Positions 51,434-61,172 are shown, counted from the first letter of the stretch. The stretch is 64,000 bases of DNA from Hyphomicrobiaceae bacterium (GCA_022844225.1 JALHMC010000009.1:39359-103358); one strand, 5' to 3'. Numbers and translations are program-made. Notes: generated by a model from the letters alone, not told the origin.

Positions 51434-51901
51434 TCAGTTTCCTCCCGATTGCCGTGTGATCGCCCGGAAGTAGCGACGCGGCTCGCTCAGGCGCTCGCTC
51501 GTCGCCGGCGCATAGACCCCAAGTGGACGGTTCTCTCGCTCGACGATCACCGTTTCAGACGCGACATAGCCATAAACCGGCCCATACCCGTAGGCGGGGC
51601 GACGCACGACAGGTTCCGGGGCGACATAGTTGTAAAGTCGTCGTCTTTCGACGACCGGCTCGTACCCGTAGACGCGAGGACGCACGACGGGTGCCGGAGC
51701 GACATATTTGTAGACCTGCGTTGTTTCCTCTTGCACCACTGGACCATCGAAAGGACCCGGCACATCGTCGTAGACGGGTGCTACGTAGGAATATGTTCGC
51801 GTCGTATCCCAGTCTGCCGCCGATGCTGCGCCTGCAGATCCCAAAGCGAGCGCAAAAGCGAGGCAAAAAGGCGTGAGCCGTCTTATAGTGCCTTGATCCA
51901 T
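51434..51901 (-). CDS. Small exported Tyr/Pro repeat protein (YVAP motif)
   Basis: A 155-residue protein with a Sec signal ([20 protein letters not shown]). The mature part has three copies of a YVAPxPVVRxxxYGYxPV-like unit and many Tyr, Pro and Val residues, giving an extended, low-complexity structure. ATG 51901 is preceded by GTGGAG. It is inserted antisense between xseB and dxs, tail-to-tail with xseB (5 bases apart). Function unknown; a surface role is inferred from its repeats. Confidence 0.65.
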   Translation of the reverse strand: MDQGTIRRLTPFCLAFALALGSAGAASAADWDTTRTYSYVAPVYDDVPGPFDGPVVQEETTQVYKYVAPAPVVRPRVYGYEPVVERRRLYNYVAPEPVVRRPAYGYGPVYGYVASETVIVERENRPLGVYAPATSERLSEPRRYFRAITRQSGGN

Positions 51902-52156
51902 GAGGAACTCCACGTACCGATTGGTGGGCAGTCCACACGCTGCCCCACCAGCAGAAAAAGAACGCCGGATGAGCGAGAAAGATGCGCTGGTTGGGCAAAT
52001 TCGGCCGCGTCGCATGCGAAATGGCGCCACCGCGACGTCAGCGATGGTCAAATTCGGCGCACAAGTGCCTATATGTACGGTAGACGACAGGACGTTGCGG
52101 GTTCGCAGCGGCCCCTAATCGGTCTAGTCTCGCTCAACGGTCTTTCACCTCGGTCC

Positions 52157-54073
52157 ATGATGAGCACGCCCAGCAAGACACCACTTCTCGACCAGATCGA
52201 GACCCCGGCCGATCTGCGCCGCATGCCCGAGAAGGATCTCGCGACGGTCGCTGCCGAGCTTCGTCAGGAGACTATTGACGCCGTATCGGTCACCGGCGGT
52301 CATCTCGGGGCAGGTCTCGGCGTCATCGAGTTGACGGTCGCACTCCACCACGTGTTCGACACGCCGCGCGATCGGATTGTTTGGGACGTCGGTCATCAGG
52401 CCTACCCGCACAAGATCCTAACGGGCCGCCGCGAGCGCATTCGAACGCTGCGTCAGGGCGGCGGCCTATCCGGCTTCACGAAGCGGACCGAAAGCGAGTA
52501 CGATCCATTCGGCGCCGCCCACTCGTCCACATCGATTTCGGCTGGCCTCGGCATGGCGGTCGCTCGCGACCTCGACGGGCGCGACAATAACGTCGTTTGT
52601 GTCATCGGGGACGGAGCCATGAGTGCCGGCATGGCCTACGAGGCCATGAACAACGCCGGCGCCCGCAACGAACGTCTGATCGTCATTCTCAACGACAACG
52701 ATATGTCGATCGCGCCCCCAGTCGGCGCTCTTTCGAATTATCTCGCACGGATCACGTCGTCGGGCACCTACCTCCAGATCCGCGAATCGGTGAAGCAACT
52801 CGCCAAGCATCTACCCAAGCACTGGGAGCGCCGGGCGGCCCGTGTCGAGGAATACACCCGTCACCTCTGGCAGGGCGGCGCCTGGTTCGAGGAACTCGGC
52901 TTCTACTACGTCGGCCCCATCGACGGTCACGACCTCGGCATCCTTTTGCAGGTCCTGAAGAATGCTCGCGATGCCCGCAAAGGCCCCATTCTGCTTCACG
53001 TCGTGACCCGCAAAGGCAAGGGGTATCCACCGGCCGAGGCATCCGACGACAAGTACCACGGCGTCAACCAGTTCAACGTGATCACGGGCGCCCAGGCGAA
53101 ACCCAAAGCCAACGCCCCGAGCTATACAAAGGTCTTTGCCGAGAGCCTCGTCCAGGCCGCGCGCAAGGACCCCAAGATCGTCGCCGTGACGGCGGCGATG
53201 CCATCGGGGACCGGGCTCGACCTGTTCGGAAAGGAGTTCCCGGATCGGACATTCGACGTCGGCATCGCCGAGCAACATGGCGTGACGTTCGCTGCGGGCC
53301 TCGCTACGGAGGGCTTCAAACCGTTTGCAGCGATCTACTCCACATTCCTGCAGCGCGCCTATGACCAGGTCGTTCACGACGTCGCGATCCAACGGCTTCC
53401 CGTCCGATTCGCCATTGATCGCGCCGGCCTCGTCGGCGCCGACGGCCCGACGCATGCCGGCTCGTTCGATCTCGCCTATCTCGGTTCGCTCCCCGATTTC
53501 GTCATCATGGCGGCCGCCGACGAAGCCGAATTGAAGCATATGGTTGCCACGGCCGCTGCAATCGACGATCGCCCCTCAGCCTTCCGCTATCCGCGCGGCG
53601 AGGGCATCGGCATCGAAATGCCGTCGGAAGGTGTGCCGCTCGAGATCGGGCGCGGTCGTATCCTGCGAGAGGGGACGACCGTGGCTATCCTCTCACTGGG
53701 GACACGCCTCGCGGAGAGCCTCAAGGCCGCCGAGCAGCTTGCGGCGTTCGGTCTGTCGACGACCGTCGCTGACGCACGTTTCATGAAGCCGCTGGACACC
53801 GCCTTGATCGATCGGCTCGCCCGCGAGCACGAGGTTCTCGTGACCGTCGAGGAGGGCTCCATCGGCGGCTTCGCCAGCCACGTTCTGCAGTATCTGGCTC
53901 TCGCTGGCCATCTCGATCGCGGCCTGCGCGTGCGCCCGATCGTGCTGCCGGACAGCTTCATCGATCACGACAAGCCCGAGCGCATGTACGAGAAGGCCGG
54001 CCTCAATGCGCCGGGGATCGTGCAGACGGTGATGGGAGCCCTGGGTCGGGGCGTGCAGGCGAACGAGATCTGA
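52157..54073 (+). CDS. dxs: 1-deoxy-D-xylulose-5-phosphate synthase
   Basis: A 638-residue ThDP enzyme making DXP from pyruvate and glyceraldehyde-3-phosphate, first step of the MEP isoprenoid pathway. Features are [22 protein letters not shown], the Mg/ThDP motif [29 protein letters not shown], and in the second half [17 protein letters not shown] and [15 protein letters not shown]. The length is normal. ATG 52157 or 52160 starts it; the open frame upstream is antisense to the repeat-protein gene. Confidence 0.97.
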   Translation: MMSTPSKTPLLDQIETPADLRRMPEKDLATVAAELRQETIDAVSVTGGHLGAGLGVIELTVALHHVFDTPRDRIVWDVGHQAYPHKILTGRRERIRTLRQGGGLSGFTKRTESEYDPFGAAHSSTSISAGLGMAVARDLDGRDNNVVCVIGDGAMSAGMAYEAMNNAGARNERLIVILNDNDMSIAPPVGALSNYLARITSSGTYLQIRESVKQLAKHLPKHWERRAARVEEYTRHLWQGGAWFEELGFYYVGPIDGHDLGILLQVLKNARDARKGPILLHVVTRKGKGYPPAEASDDKYHGVNQFNVITGAQAKPKANAPSYTKVFAESLVQAARKDPKIVAVTAAMPSGTGLDLFGKEFPDRTFDVGIAEQHGVTFAAGLATEGFKPFAAIYSTFLQRAYDQVVHDVAIQRLPVRFAIDRAGLVGADGPTHAGSFDLAYLGSLPDFVIMAAADEAELKHMVATAAAIDDRPSAFRYPRGEGIGIEMPSEGVPLEIGRGRILREGTTVAILSLGTRLAESLKAAEQLAAFGLSTTVADARFMKPLDTALIDRLAREHEVLVTVEEGSIGGFASHVLQYLALAGHLDRGLRVRPIVLPDSFIDHDKPERMYEKAGLNAPGIVQTVMGALGRGVQANEI

Positions 54074-54146
54074 TCCACATACCCACTGGGCTCAGCTGCG
54101 AGTTGTCCACAGGCTCGTGTGGAAAGCTCTTGCCTTTGTAGTAGCC

Positions 54147-54176
54147 TTCGACGGGCGATCAAACGTGCACTACACT
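54147..54176 (+). promoter_or_regulatory. Probable sigma70-type promoter of the sRNA
   Basis: TTCGAC (54147-54152) and TACACT (54171-54176) are 18 bases apart. Transcription would start about 7-8 bases later, near 54183, just before the two-hairpin RNA region. Confidence 0.45.
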
Positions 54177-54182
54177 GATGGA

Positions 54183-54282
54183 GTTCACCCGTAATATGAG
54201 TACCTGATCCTCCGCTTCCCCCATCCCCCGCGGAGTCAGGAAATCCGACCCCGGCAGAAAACCTGCCGGGGTCGCCTTTTTT
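54183..54282 (+). ncRNA. Candidate trans-acting sRNA with C-rich loop
   Basis: About 100 bases after dxs. Hairpin 1 has an outer stem CCTGA/TCAGG (54203-54207 with 54236-54240), a 2-base bulge and an inner stem CTCCGC/GCGGAG (54210-54215 with 54230-54235). Its 14-base loop is TTCCCCCATCCCCC, complementary to Shine-Dalgarno-type GGGG/GGAGG sequences. Hairpin 2 is a strong intrinsic terminator with a six-T run. Architecture resembles alphaproteobacterial sRNA families with anti-SD loops (such as the suhB/MmgR, alpha-r8 or alpha-r14 types). Family assignment is my recollection of shape, not a search result. Confidence 0.6.
54247..54282 (+). terminator. Rho-independent terminator
   Basis: An 11-bp perfect stem GACCCCGGCAG/CTGCCGGGGTC (54247-54257 with 54263-54273), loop AAAAC, then GCC and TTTTTT. 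It ends transcription from the sRNA and, by read-through, dxs. Confidence 0.9.
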
Positions 54283-54305
54283 AGGGGTCTCACTGCGGCG
54301 CCGCC

Positions 54306-55037
54306 TCAGACCAGCAGCTGCTCGTAGACTTCGCTGGCTTTGTCCCAATTAACCACGTTCCACCACGCCTTCAGATACGCGCCTCGTGCCGACCGGTGCT
54401 TGAGGTAGTAGGCGTGTTCCCAGACGTCGACGCCGAGCACGCCACCCCTCATGCCGGCCACCATGTGCGGCGAATCCTGATTGCCGGTGGAGAACACGAC
54501 CAGTTTGCCCTGCGCACCGACGCCGACCCAGGCCCAGCCCGAGCCGAAACGGGCGAGGCCTGCCTTGTTCACGGCGTCCTGCATGGCATCAAGCGAGCCG
54601 AACGCCTCCTCGATGGCAGCCTTGAGCTTCCCACCCGGCTCCCTTGCCCCGCCGGGTGTCATGAGCTGCCAGAAAAAGCTGTGGTTCCAGTGACCGCCCA
54701 TATTGTTGCGGACGCCGTCTTGAATACCCGTCGGCAGCTTGTCGATCGCCCTCAGCGTCTTCGCCATGGACACGCCGGCCAGAGAGGCGTGCTGGGTTGC
54801 CATGTCGTTCAGATTTTTGACGTAGCCGGCATGATGCTTTTCGTAGTGGATCCGCATCGTCTCTGCATCGATATGCGGCTCCAGTGCGTCGAACGCGTAA
54901 CCGAGTGGTGGCAAGGTGAACGCGGGCGGCGCAACGGTCTGCGCCAGGGCGGCATCCGAACCTGCGCCGACCAACGGCGGCAGGAAAGCCGCTGCCGATG
55001 CCCCAACGGCAAGTTTGATGGAATCTCGGCGGTTCAT
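54306..55037 (-). CDS. Tat-exported Mn-type superoxide dismutase
   Basis: A 243-residue SOD with an N-terminal twin-arginine signal (MNRRDSIKLAVGASAAAF, cleaved near ALAQ). Metal ligands are His64 (MRIHYEKHH), His119 (GGHWNHSFFW), and Asp204 and His208 (DVWEHAYYLKH). Gln187 in STGNQDSPHM occupies the place of the second-sphere Gln of Mn enzymes, and the Fe-type Gln is absent, so Mn is the likelier metal. Periplasmic placement through Tat is inferred from RR and the hydrophobic stretch. It protects against superoxide outside the cytoplasm. Confidence 0.88.
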   Translation of the reverse strand: MNRRDSIKLAVGASAAAFLPPLVGAGSDAALAQTVAPPAFTLPPLGYAFDALEPHIDAETMRIHYEKHHAGYVKNLNDMATQHASLAGVSMAKTLRAIDKLPTGIQDGVRNNMGGHWNHSFFWQLMTPGGAREPGGKLKAAIEEAFGSLDAMQDAVNKAGLARFGSGWAWVGVGAQGKLVVFSTGNQDSPHMVAGMRGGVLGVDVWEHAYYLKHRSARGAYLKAWWNVVNWDKASEVYEQLLV

Positions 55038-55160
55038 CGTCGACGCTCCAAGGTGTTATGCAGCACGGGAAAAGACAGGTTCGCGACTATTCGCAGATTT
55101 ATGCCATGGTCTCACAGCAAATCACTCCTGTCGTCTGGGGTTCCGAAAGAGACTTTACGA

Positions 55161-55922
55161 ATGCCGTCTGCCCCCGCCTATCCGACCCGCCAACGGCTCG
55201 ATCAAGCCCTCGTTGCCCGGGGCCTCGTCTCGACCCGGGCCCGGGCCCGTGATCTGATTCTCCGAGGCGAGGTCGAGGTCGCCGGCAGGGTCGTCGCAAA
55301 ACCGGCACTCCTCGTATCCCCGGCCGAAGGCCTGCGACTTATCTCCGGACCAGCCGACTATGTCTCCCGCGGATCGCTCAAGTTGCAGGCCGCACTCGAT
55401 CACTTTCGCTTCGATCCGGCTGGCCGCACCGCCCTCGATGTCGGTGCGTCGACGGGCGGTTTCACGGATGCGCTGCTGGTGGGCGGCGCCCGTTGCGTCT
55501 ATGCCGTGGAGAATGGACACGGGCAGTTGCACCCGCGTCTGGCAACAGACGCCCGCGTCATCTCTCTCGAGCGCACCGACGCCCGTCTGCTCGACTCCCG
55601 CCTCGTACCGGACCCGATTGGCGCCATCGTCGCGGACGTGAGCTTCGTCTCACTCACGAAGGTGCTGCCACCTACGCTGGCGCTGTCCGTTGCCGGTTGC
55701 TGGCTGGTGGCACTCGTCAAGCCTCAGTTCGAGGGCGAGCCAGGCAGCATCCCGCGCGACGGCATCATCAAAGATCCCAAGGTCCACGCCGCCGCTATCG
55801 AGCGGATCGCGACCTGGCTTGCAGGCGAGACCGCGTGGCGCGTCGTGGGCACCATTCCGTCTCCGATCCACGGCGGCGACGGCAACGTCGAGTTTCTCAT
55901 CGGGGCGGTACGTCATGCATGA
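55161..55922 (+). CDS. tlyA: TlyA-family rRNA methyltransferase (S4 plus FtsJ fold)
   Basis: A 253-residue protein. An S4 RNA-binding domain occupies about residues 5-65 (RLDQALVARGLVSTRARARD), followed by an FtsJ-like SAM domain with LDVGASTGGFTDALL and KPQFEG. TlyA proteins 2'-O-methylate rRNA, and some have a hemolysin history. ATG 55161 gives the family start. The stop overlaps the next gene start by eight bases. Confidence 0.9.
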   Translation: MPSAPAYPTRQRLDQALVARGLVSTRARARDLILRGEVEVAGRVVAKPALLVSPAEGLRLISGPADYVSRGSLKLQAALDHFRFDPAGRTALDVGASTGGFTDALLVGGARCVYAVENGHGQLHPRLATDARVISLERTDARLLDSRLVPDPIGAIVADVSFVSLTKVLPPTLALSVAGCWLVALVKPQFEGEPGSIPRDGIIKDPKVHAAAIERIATWLAGETAWRVVGTIPSPIHGGDGNVEFLIGAVRHA

Positions 55923-57141
55923 TCCCTTGACCGTTGTCGGGCTCGGCGCGCAGGGAGACGGCATCGTCGAGCGACCCGGCGGCGACGTTTACGTGCCGGG
56001 ATTCCTTCCCGGTGAACGTGTCGAGCTGGAAGGTGGCGGCGGCGGTCGTTTCGTAGGGCCGCCAAGTCCCGACCGTCGTGCCGAGCAGCTTTGCCCGCAC
56101 GTGCCGCAATGTGGCGGCTGCGCCGTGCAGCACATGAACGACGCCCTCTATGTCCGGTGGAAAGAAGGCCTGCTCGCCACGGCGCTTGCCCACCGGGGCT
56201 TGTCCGTGACGACTGCGCCCGTCCGCACCGTGCCTTTGGCATCGCGCCGCCGCGCCACGTTTGCCGGTTCGTGGCACGACGGCAAAGCACGCCTCGGCTT
56301 TCATCGCGCCGGCACCCATACCATCGAGCCGATCGAGGCATGCGCCGTCTTGCGCCCGGCCATCGTCGACGCTCTCCCGGCCCTGGCGGGGTTGGCGGCC
56401 ATGCTCGTCCCGAACAGCGCACCCTTCCGCGTCTCGGTTCTCGACGCAGACAATGGCCTCGATGTCGCCATCGACGCCAAGACGTCCGCGCGAGTGTCAC
56501 GCCAGGCAAGCGAATTAGCTTCTGCAATGCGGGCCGCAAAAATCGTCAGGCTGACGCTCGCCGGAGAGCCGTTCCTCATGCTGGCGGCCCCCGTTGTGCG
56601 GATCGCCGGTATTGAAGTGATGCCGCCGCCCGCTGCATTCCTGCAGGCCGCCCGGGAGACAGACACTATTCTGGCTGAGCTTGTGCTTGGTTCAATCGGC
56701 AAGGCGAAGCGGGTCGCCGATCTCTTCGCCGGCCTCGGAACGCTCTCCCTCGCCCTCGCAGCCAAAGCGCGCGTGCTTTCGGTCGACAGCGATGCAGCTC
56801 TCTTGGAGGCCTTGCGCAAGGCCGTGGCAGTTACGCAGGGACTGAAGCCAGTGGACTGTCTCCGCCGCGACCTCTTTCGCGATCCGCTGTCGCCGCTCGA
56901 ACTCGACCGGCTCGATGCCGTCGTGCTCGACCCTCCGCGATCCGGCGCCGCAGCCCAATCCGAAGCGCTCGCACGCTCGAAGGTGCCGCGCATCGTGATG
57001 ATCTCCTGCAATCCGGCCACGCTAGCACGGGACCTGCGCACACTCGTCGACGGCGGCTATCTGCTGGAGAGCGCCACACCCGTCGACCAGTTCCTGTTCA
57101 CACCCCATCTCGAGGCCGTGGCCGTGCTCAGGCGGGCGTGA
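55915..57141 (+). CDS. Fe-S RNA m5U methyltransferase (RumA/RlmD family)
   Basis: A 408-residue SAM methyltransferase. An N-terminal TRAM-like region precedes the iron-sulfur Cys set: Cys60, Cys66 and Cys69 in CPHVPQCGGC, with the fourth at Cys143 (IEACAVL). The SAM domain includes FAGLGTLSLALA, VVLDPPRSGA and the catalytic Cys in ISCNPATLARDL. It likely forms m5U in 23S rRNA. ATG 55915 overlaps the end of tlyA by eight bases, so the two are coupled. Confidence 0.9.
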   Translation: MHDPLTVVGLGAQGDGIVERPGGDVYVPGFLPGERVELEGGGGGRFVGPPSPDRRAEQLCPHVPQCGGCAVQHMNDALYVRWKEGLLATALAHRGLSVTTAPVRTVPLASRRRATFAGSWHDGKARLGFHRAGTHTIEPIEACAVLRPAIVDALPALAGLAAMLVPNSAPFRVSVLDADNGLDVAIDAKTSARVSRQASELASAMRAAKIVRLTLAGEPFLMLAAPVVRIAGIEVMPPPAAFLQAARETDTILAELVLGSIGKAKRVADLFAGLGTLSLALAAKARVLSVDSDAALLEALRKAVAVTQGLKPVDCLRRDLFRDPLSPLELDRLDAVVLDPPRSGAAAQSEALARSKVPRIVMISCNPATLARDLRTLVDGGYLLESATPVDQFLFTPHLEAVAVLRRA

Positions 57142-57154
57142 GCGCCGCGTGGGT

Positions 57155-58168
57155 TTAACGCCCCACGGCTTGCCGTGTCGCGGCAGCCATCGCGTCCGCC
57201 ACATTGGGCTTCTTCGCTGCGGCCGTCCGGCCCGCAGGCTTGCCATCCGGTACGGCAAGCTCGAGGCCCTCGTTCCAGTACGGCTCCGATCCATAGAGGG
57301 CCGCCAGATACTCGATGAAGACGTTGACCTTCTCGGGCATGAAGTCCCGGCAGGGATAAACGGCGTAGATCGCGACATTGGATGAGCCGCGATACTCCGG
57401 CATGACGACCTTCAGCGCCCCGCTCTTCAGCTCCGGACCAATATCCCACGTCGAGCGCAGGCCCAGGCCCAGGCCCGAAAGCAGCGCCTCGCGCATGAAC
57501 TCGAGCGAATTCGACCGAATGTTACCCTTCACGCGCAGCTGGTGCTGTCCGTCTGGACCCTCGAGACGCCAGTAATCCTGGGCGCCGGCCGAGAGGCAGT
57601 TATGGAAATCGAGGTCGGCGAGCGAGGTCGGAACCCCCTGCTCGCTCGCTTCGAGATACTTCGGGCTCGCGCAGATCACTCGTGTGTCGGCTGCGAGCTT
57701 GCGCTGCACGAGAGAACTGTCCTGAAGTTCACCGATCCGGATCGCCAGATCGAACCCTTCACGGATGATGTCGACGAAATTGTCCGTCAGATGGAACTCG
57801 AGTTCGATCTCGGGATACTTGGCCAGGAACGCGGGCAGGAACGGCGCCACATGCAGACGGCTGAACGACGTCGGCGCCGTGACCTTCAGCAGCCCGCGCG
57901 GCGTCGTGTTGCGGCGATTGACGAAATTCTCGGCCTCTTCGATCAGGTTGAGGATGTCGACGACACGCTTGAAATAGCCTTCGCCCGTCTCGGTCAGCGT
58001 CAGCTGCCGCGTCGTGCGCTGGAACAGCCTGACGTTCAATCGCTCCTCGAGCAGACTGATCCGCTTTGAGACGACCGCGGGCGATAGGCCCATCTCGCGG
58101 CCTGCTGCCGACATATTGCCGGTCCGTGCCACACGTGCGAATATTTCCAGGTCAGTAATGGCGGTCAC
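57155..58168 (-). CDS. LysR-family transcriptional regulator
   Basis: A 337-residue LTTR with an N-terminal winged helix-turn-helix (ITDLEIFARVARTGNMSAAG, RLFQRTTRQLTLTE) and a periplasmic-binding-like effector domain. The C-terminus adds about 40 residues. GTG 58168 sits behind GAGGAG at ideal spacing. It is divergent from glcD with 249 bases between start codons and is the likely regulator of the glcDEF operon; the effector could be glycolate or a related acid, which is inference. Confidence 0.9.
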   Translation of the reverse strand: MTAITDLEIFARVARTGNMSAAGREMGLSPAVVSKRISLLEERLNVRLFQRTTRQLTLTETGEGYFKRVVDILNLIEEAENFVNRRNTTPRGLLKVTAPTSFSRLHVAPFLPAFLAKYPEIELEFHLTDNFVDIIREGFDLAIRIGELQDSSLVQRKLAADTRVICASPKYLEASEQGVPTSLADLDFHNCLSAGAQDYWRLEGPDGQHQLRVKGNIRSNSLEFMREALLSGLGLGLRSTWDIGPELKSGALKVVMPEYRGSSNVAIYAVYPCRDFMPEKVNVFIEYLAALYGSEPYWNEGLELAVPDGKPAGRTAAAKKPNVADAMAAATRQAVGR

Positions 58169-58271
58169 AGTCGACTCCTCACGGGTTCGGCGACGCGGGA
58201 ACATCAAACTTTCTCCAGAACGTAGATTGTGCTCGCCCGTGACAATACCGTGTCTGGCATTTTCTACGCTA

Positions 58272-58321
58272 TGGAATAGTCATGTTCCAAAGCGTGTCAA
58301 ATCAAACATGGCATTGATGCC
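58272..58321. promoter_or_regulatory. Two dyads in the lysR/glcD divergent region
   Basis: TGGAA and TTCCA (58272-58289, 8-base gap) and GGCAT/ATGCC (58310-58321, 2-base gap) are inverted repeats lying about 100-150 bases before glcD. One contains T-N11-A-like spacing used by LysR proteins. They are candidate binding sites. Confidence 0.35.
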
Positions 58322-58417
58322 GTTCGGACTTTTTCGGCGAACGTGAGTTTCGTTGCGCGCCGCGGAGTCGCACGCTATCGCTGCCTGACGAGCCACCTGT
58401 GAGGGGAGCCCCGCCGC

Positions 58418-59860
58418 GTGTCCATGATCGCCATGCCCGAGCCGGATCGATCCGTGCTCCGACGCCGTGATGCCATCGTGCGCGAGCTGGTCCGCCTCGT
58501 CGGTGCGGACCAGGTGATCGCCGACCGGGACGGACGCCGCGCCTTCGAAACCGACGGGCTCTCAGCCTACCGCTGCATGCCGCTGGCCGTTGTGCTGGCC
58601 CGCTCGACCGACGACGTCTCCAAGGTGCTCGCCTATGCGAACGCCAGTGGAATCAAAGTCATCGCCCGCGGGGCCGGCACGTCCTTGTCCGGCGGGGCAC
58701 TTCCCACGGAGGACTCCATCGTCCTTGGCTTGAGCCGGATGAACCGCATTCTTTCACTCGACTACGAAAACCGTACCGCCCGCGTCGAGGCCGGCATCAC
58801 CAACCTCGGCATTACTGGTGCGGTGGCCGCGAAGGGCTTTTTCTACGCGCCCGACCCGTCGAGCCAGCTCGCCTGCTCGCTTGGCGGCAACATCGCCTTC
58901 AACTCCGGCGGCGCACACTGCCTGAAGTACGGCGTGACCACCAACAATGTCCTGGGCCTCAAGCTCGTGATGGTCGACGGCGAGGTCGTCGAGATCGGTG
59001 GCGATTGGCTCGATCAGCCCGGCTACGACATGCTTGGCCTTTTGATCGGTTCCGAAGGTCAGCTGGGCATCGTCACGGAGGCGACAGTCCGCATCCTCCG
59101 ACAAGCCGAGGGCGCCAGCCCCATGCTACTCGGCTTCTCCTCGAGCGAGGCCGCGGGACGTGCTGTTTCCGCCATCATCGCCTCGGGCATCATTCCCGTC
59201 GCCATCGAATTCATGGATAAGCCGGCCATCGAAGTCTGCGAAGCGTTCGCCAAGGCCGGCTATCCGCTCGACGTCGAGGCCCTTCTCATCATCGAGGTCG
59301 AGGGATCGCCCGAGGAAATCTCGATGCTGCTCGGCCGCATCGTCGAGATCGTTCAGCCGCATGGCCCCTCGGTGGTCCGCATCAGCGAAAGCGCCGAGCA
59401 GTCAGCCGCGATCTGGAAAGGCCGCAAATCGGCTTTCGGTGCGATCGGACGCATCTCCGACTACTTGTGCATGGACGGCACCATACCGCTCGGCCGCATG
59501 CCGGAGGTTCTCGTGCGCATTGCCGAGATCTGTGCTGGCTACGGCCTCAAGGTCGCAAACATCTTCCATGCCGGCGATGGCAACTTGCATCCCCTCATTC
59601 TCTACAACGCCAACGATCCCGATGAGATGATGCGCGCCGAGCAGTGTGGCGCCGAGATCCTCAAGCTCTGCGTCGATGTCGGCGGCTGCCTGACCGGCGA
59701 GCACGGCGTCGGCATCGAGAAGCGCGACCTCATGCATGTCCAGTTTACCGAGACCGAACTCGCCCTGCAGATGAGCATCAAGACGGCGCTCGACCCGCAA
59801 TGGCTGCTCAATCCTGCCAAGGTTTTCCCGCTCGTCGAAACGCGCCCCGCCGCGGCCTGA
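58418..59860 (+). CDS. glcD: Glycolate oxidase FAD-binding subunit
   Basis: A 480-residue flavoprotein of the PCMH/FAD-linked oxidase family. RGAGTSLSGGALPTEDSIVL is the FAD pyrophosphate loop, and GLLIGSEGQLGIVTEATVRI and HAGDGNLHPLILYN are family motifs; the end carries a Zn-like GEHGVGIEK. It oxidises glycolate to glyoxylate with GlcE and GlcF. GTG 58418 follows GAGGGGAG. It is the first gene of glcDEF. Confidence 0.94.
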   Translation: MSMIAMPEPDRSVLRRRDAIVRELVRLVGADQVIADRDGRRAFETDGLSAYRCMPLAVVLARSTDDVSKVLAYANASGIKVIARGAGTSLSGGALPTEDSIVLGLSRMNRILSLDYENRTARVEAGITNLGITGAVAAKGFFYAPDPSSQLACSLGGNIAFNSGGAHCLKYGVTTNNVLGLKLVMVDGEVVEIGGDWLDQPGYDMLGLLIGSEGQLGIVTEATVRILRQAEGASPMLLGFSSSEAAGRAVSAIIASGIIPVAIEFMDKPAIEVCEAFAKAGYPLDVEALLIIEVEGSPEEISMLLGRIVEIVQPHGPSVVRISESAEQSAAIWKGRKSAFGAIGRISDYLCMDGTIPLGRMPEVLVRIAEICAGYGLKVANIFHAGDGNLHPLILYNANDPDEMMRAEQCGAEILKLCVDVGGCLTGEHGVGIEKRDLMHVQFTETELALQMSIKTALDPQWLLNPAKVFPLVETRPAAA

Positions 59861-59870
59861 GGAGACAGCC

Positions 59871-61097
59871 GTGCAACAGCAATCCGTGGTGCGCCCCGCC
59901 ACCGAGTGGGAGCTTCAGCGCCTGCTCGAGGAAGCGACCAAGACCAACGCCCCGATGGAAATCGTCGGCTCCGGCACCAAGCGCGTCATCGGCCGGCCAA
60001 CATCAGCCCCAACGGTCATGACGACCTCCTCGCTCACAGGTGTCCGCCTTTACGAGCCGACCGAACTCGTCATGGCTGCGCGGGGCGGCACACTGGTCAC
60101 GCGCATCGAGTCCGACCTCGCATCCCAGGGCCAGATGCTCGCCTTCGAGCCGGTGGACCTAGCGCCCGTGATCGGCAAGGAGCCGGGCAATGGCAGCATC
60201 GGTGCGCTCTTCGCCATGAATATCTCCGGCTCGCGCCGCGTGATGTCGGGTGCCGCACGTGATCATCTACTGGGTGTCACGGCAGTCTCCGGCGCGGGAA
60301 CGGCTTTCCGCTCGGGCGGGCGCGTGATGAAGAACGTGACAGGACTCGATCTTGCACGCACTGTGTCAGGAAGCTGGGGCACGCTCGCCGTCCTGACGGA
60401 GGTCACGTTTAAAGTGATGCCGCGTCCCGAGGAGACCGCAACGCTCATACTGCTGGGTCTCGAGGATGGTATCGCCATCGAGGCTCTGTCTTCTGCCACG
60501 ACCAGCCCCTACGAGGTGTCGGGCGCCATCCACATCCAGGCTCCGCTTGCCGCGCGCCTGTGGCATCAGGGGCTCCGCGGCGAGCAGCGCGCCGTCACCG
60601 CGATCCGGATAGAGAATTTCTCTACCTCCGTCGCCTATCGCGTCCAGCGCCTGAAAGAGGAGCTGAAGCCCTACGGCGAGGTCTATGTCCTTGGCAACGA
60701 CACCTCGCTCGCCTTATGGGACGAATTGCGACAGCTCTCCATCTTGCAGGGCACCGACGCCCCCCTCTGGCGCATCTCGACCTCGCCCAAGGCCGGTCCG
60801 AAGGTGGTCGCAGCGATCACCCGCTTCATGACGTGCCATGCGTGGTACGATTGGGCAGGCGGACTCGTCTGGGCCGAGGTCCTGCCCACGTCGGACGCAG
60901 GCGCAGCCGACCTCCGACGTGTCATCGCCAGCCACGGAGGTCACGCGACACTGATCCGAGCTGAACCGAGCGTCCGCGCCAGCATCGACGTCTTCCAGCC
61001 TCTCGAGGCCGGTTTGGCGCGGATTACGGCCAAGTTGAAGGCGGTGTTCGACCCAGCCAACATTCTCAATCGCGGGCGGATGTACGCTGCCCTCTAG
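59871..61097 (+). CDS. glcE: Glycolate oxidase subunit GlcE
   Basis: A 408-residue FAD-binding subunit. Motifs: VGSGTKRVIGRP, VMAARGGTLVTRIES, GSIGALFAMNISGSRRVMSG and MKNVTGLDLARTVSGSWG. GTG 59871, behind GAGGAGACAG, is ten bases after the glcD stop. Confidence 0.92.
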   Translation: MQQQSVVRPATEWELQRLLEEATKTNAPMEIVGSGTKRVIGRPTSAPTVMTTSSLTGVRLYEPTELVMAARGGTLVTRIESDLASQGQMLAFEPVDLAPVIGKEPGNGSIGALFAMNISGSRRVMSGAARDHLLGVTAVSGAGTAFRSGGRVMKNVTGLDLARTVSGSWGTLAVLTEVTFKVMPRPEETATLILLGLEDGIAIEALSSATTSPYEVSGAIHIQAPLAARLWHQGLRGEQRAVTAIRIENFSTSVAYRVQRLKEELKPYGEVYVLGNDTSLALWDELRQLSILQGTDAPLWRISTSPKAGPKVVAAITRFMTCHAWYDWAGGLVWAEVLPTSDAGAADLRRVIASHGGHATLIRAEPSVRASIDVFQPLEAGLARITAKLKAVFDPANILNRGRMYAAL

Positions 61098-61172
61098 TGT
61101 CCCGACCGCGAAGTTCGTTTCATCGTACTGCCGGGTCAAACCGCCACACTAGACGAAGGCTCGAGACGCCCA

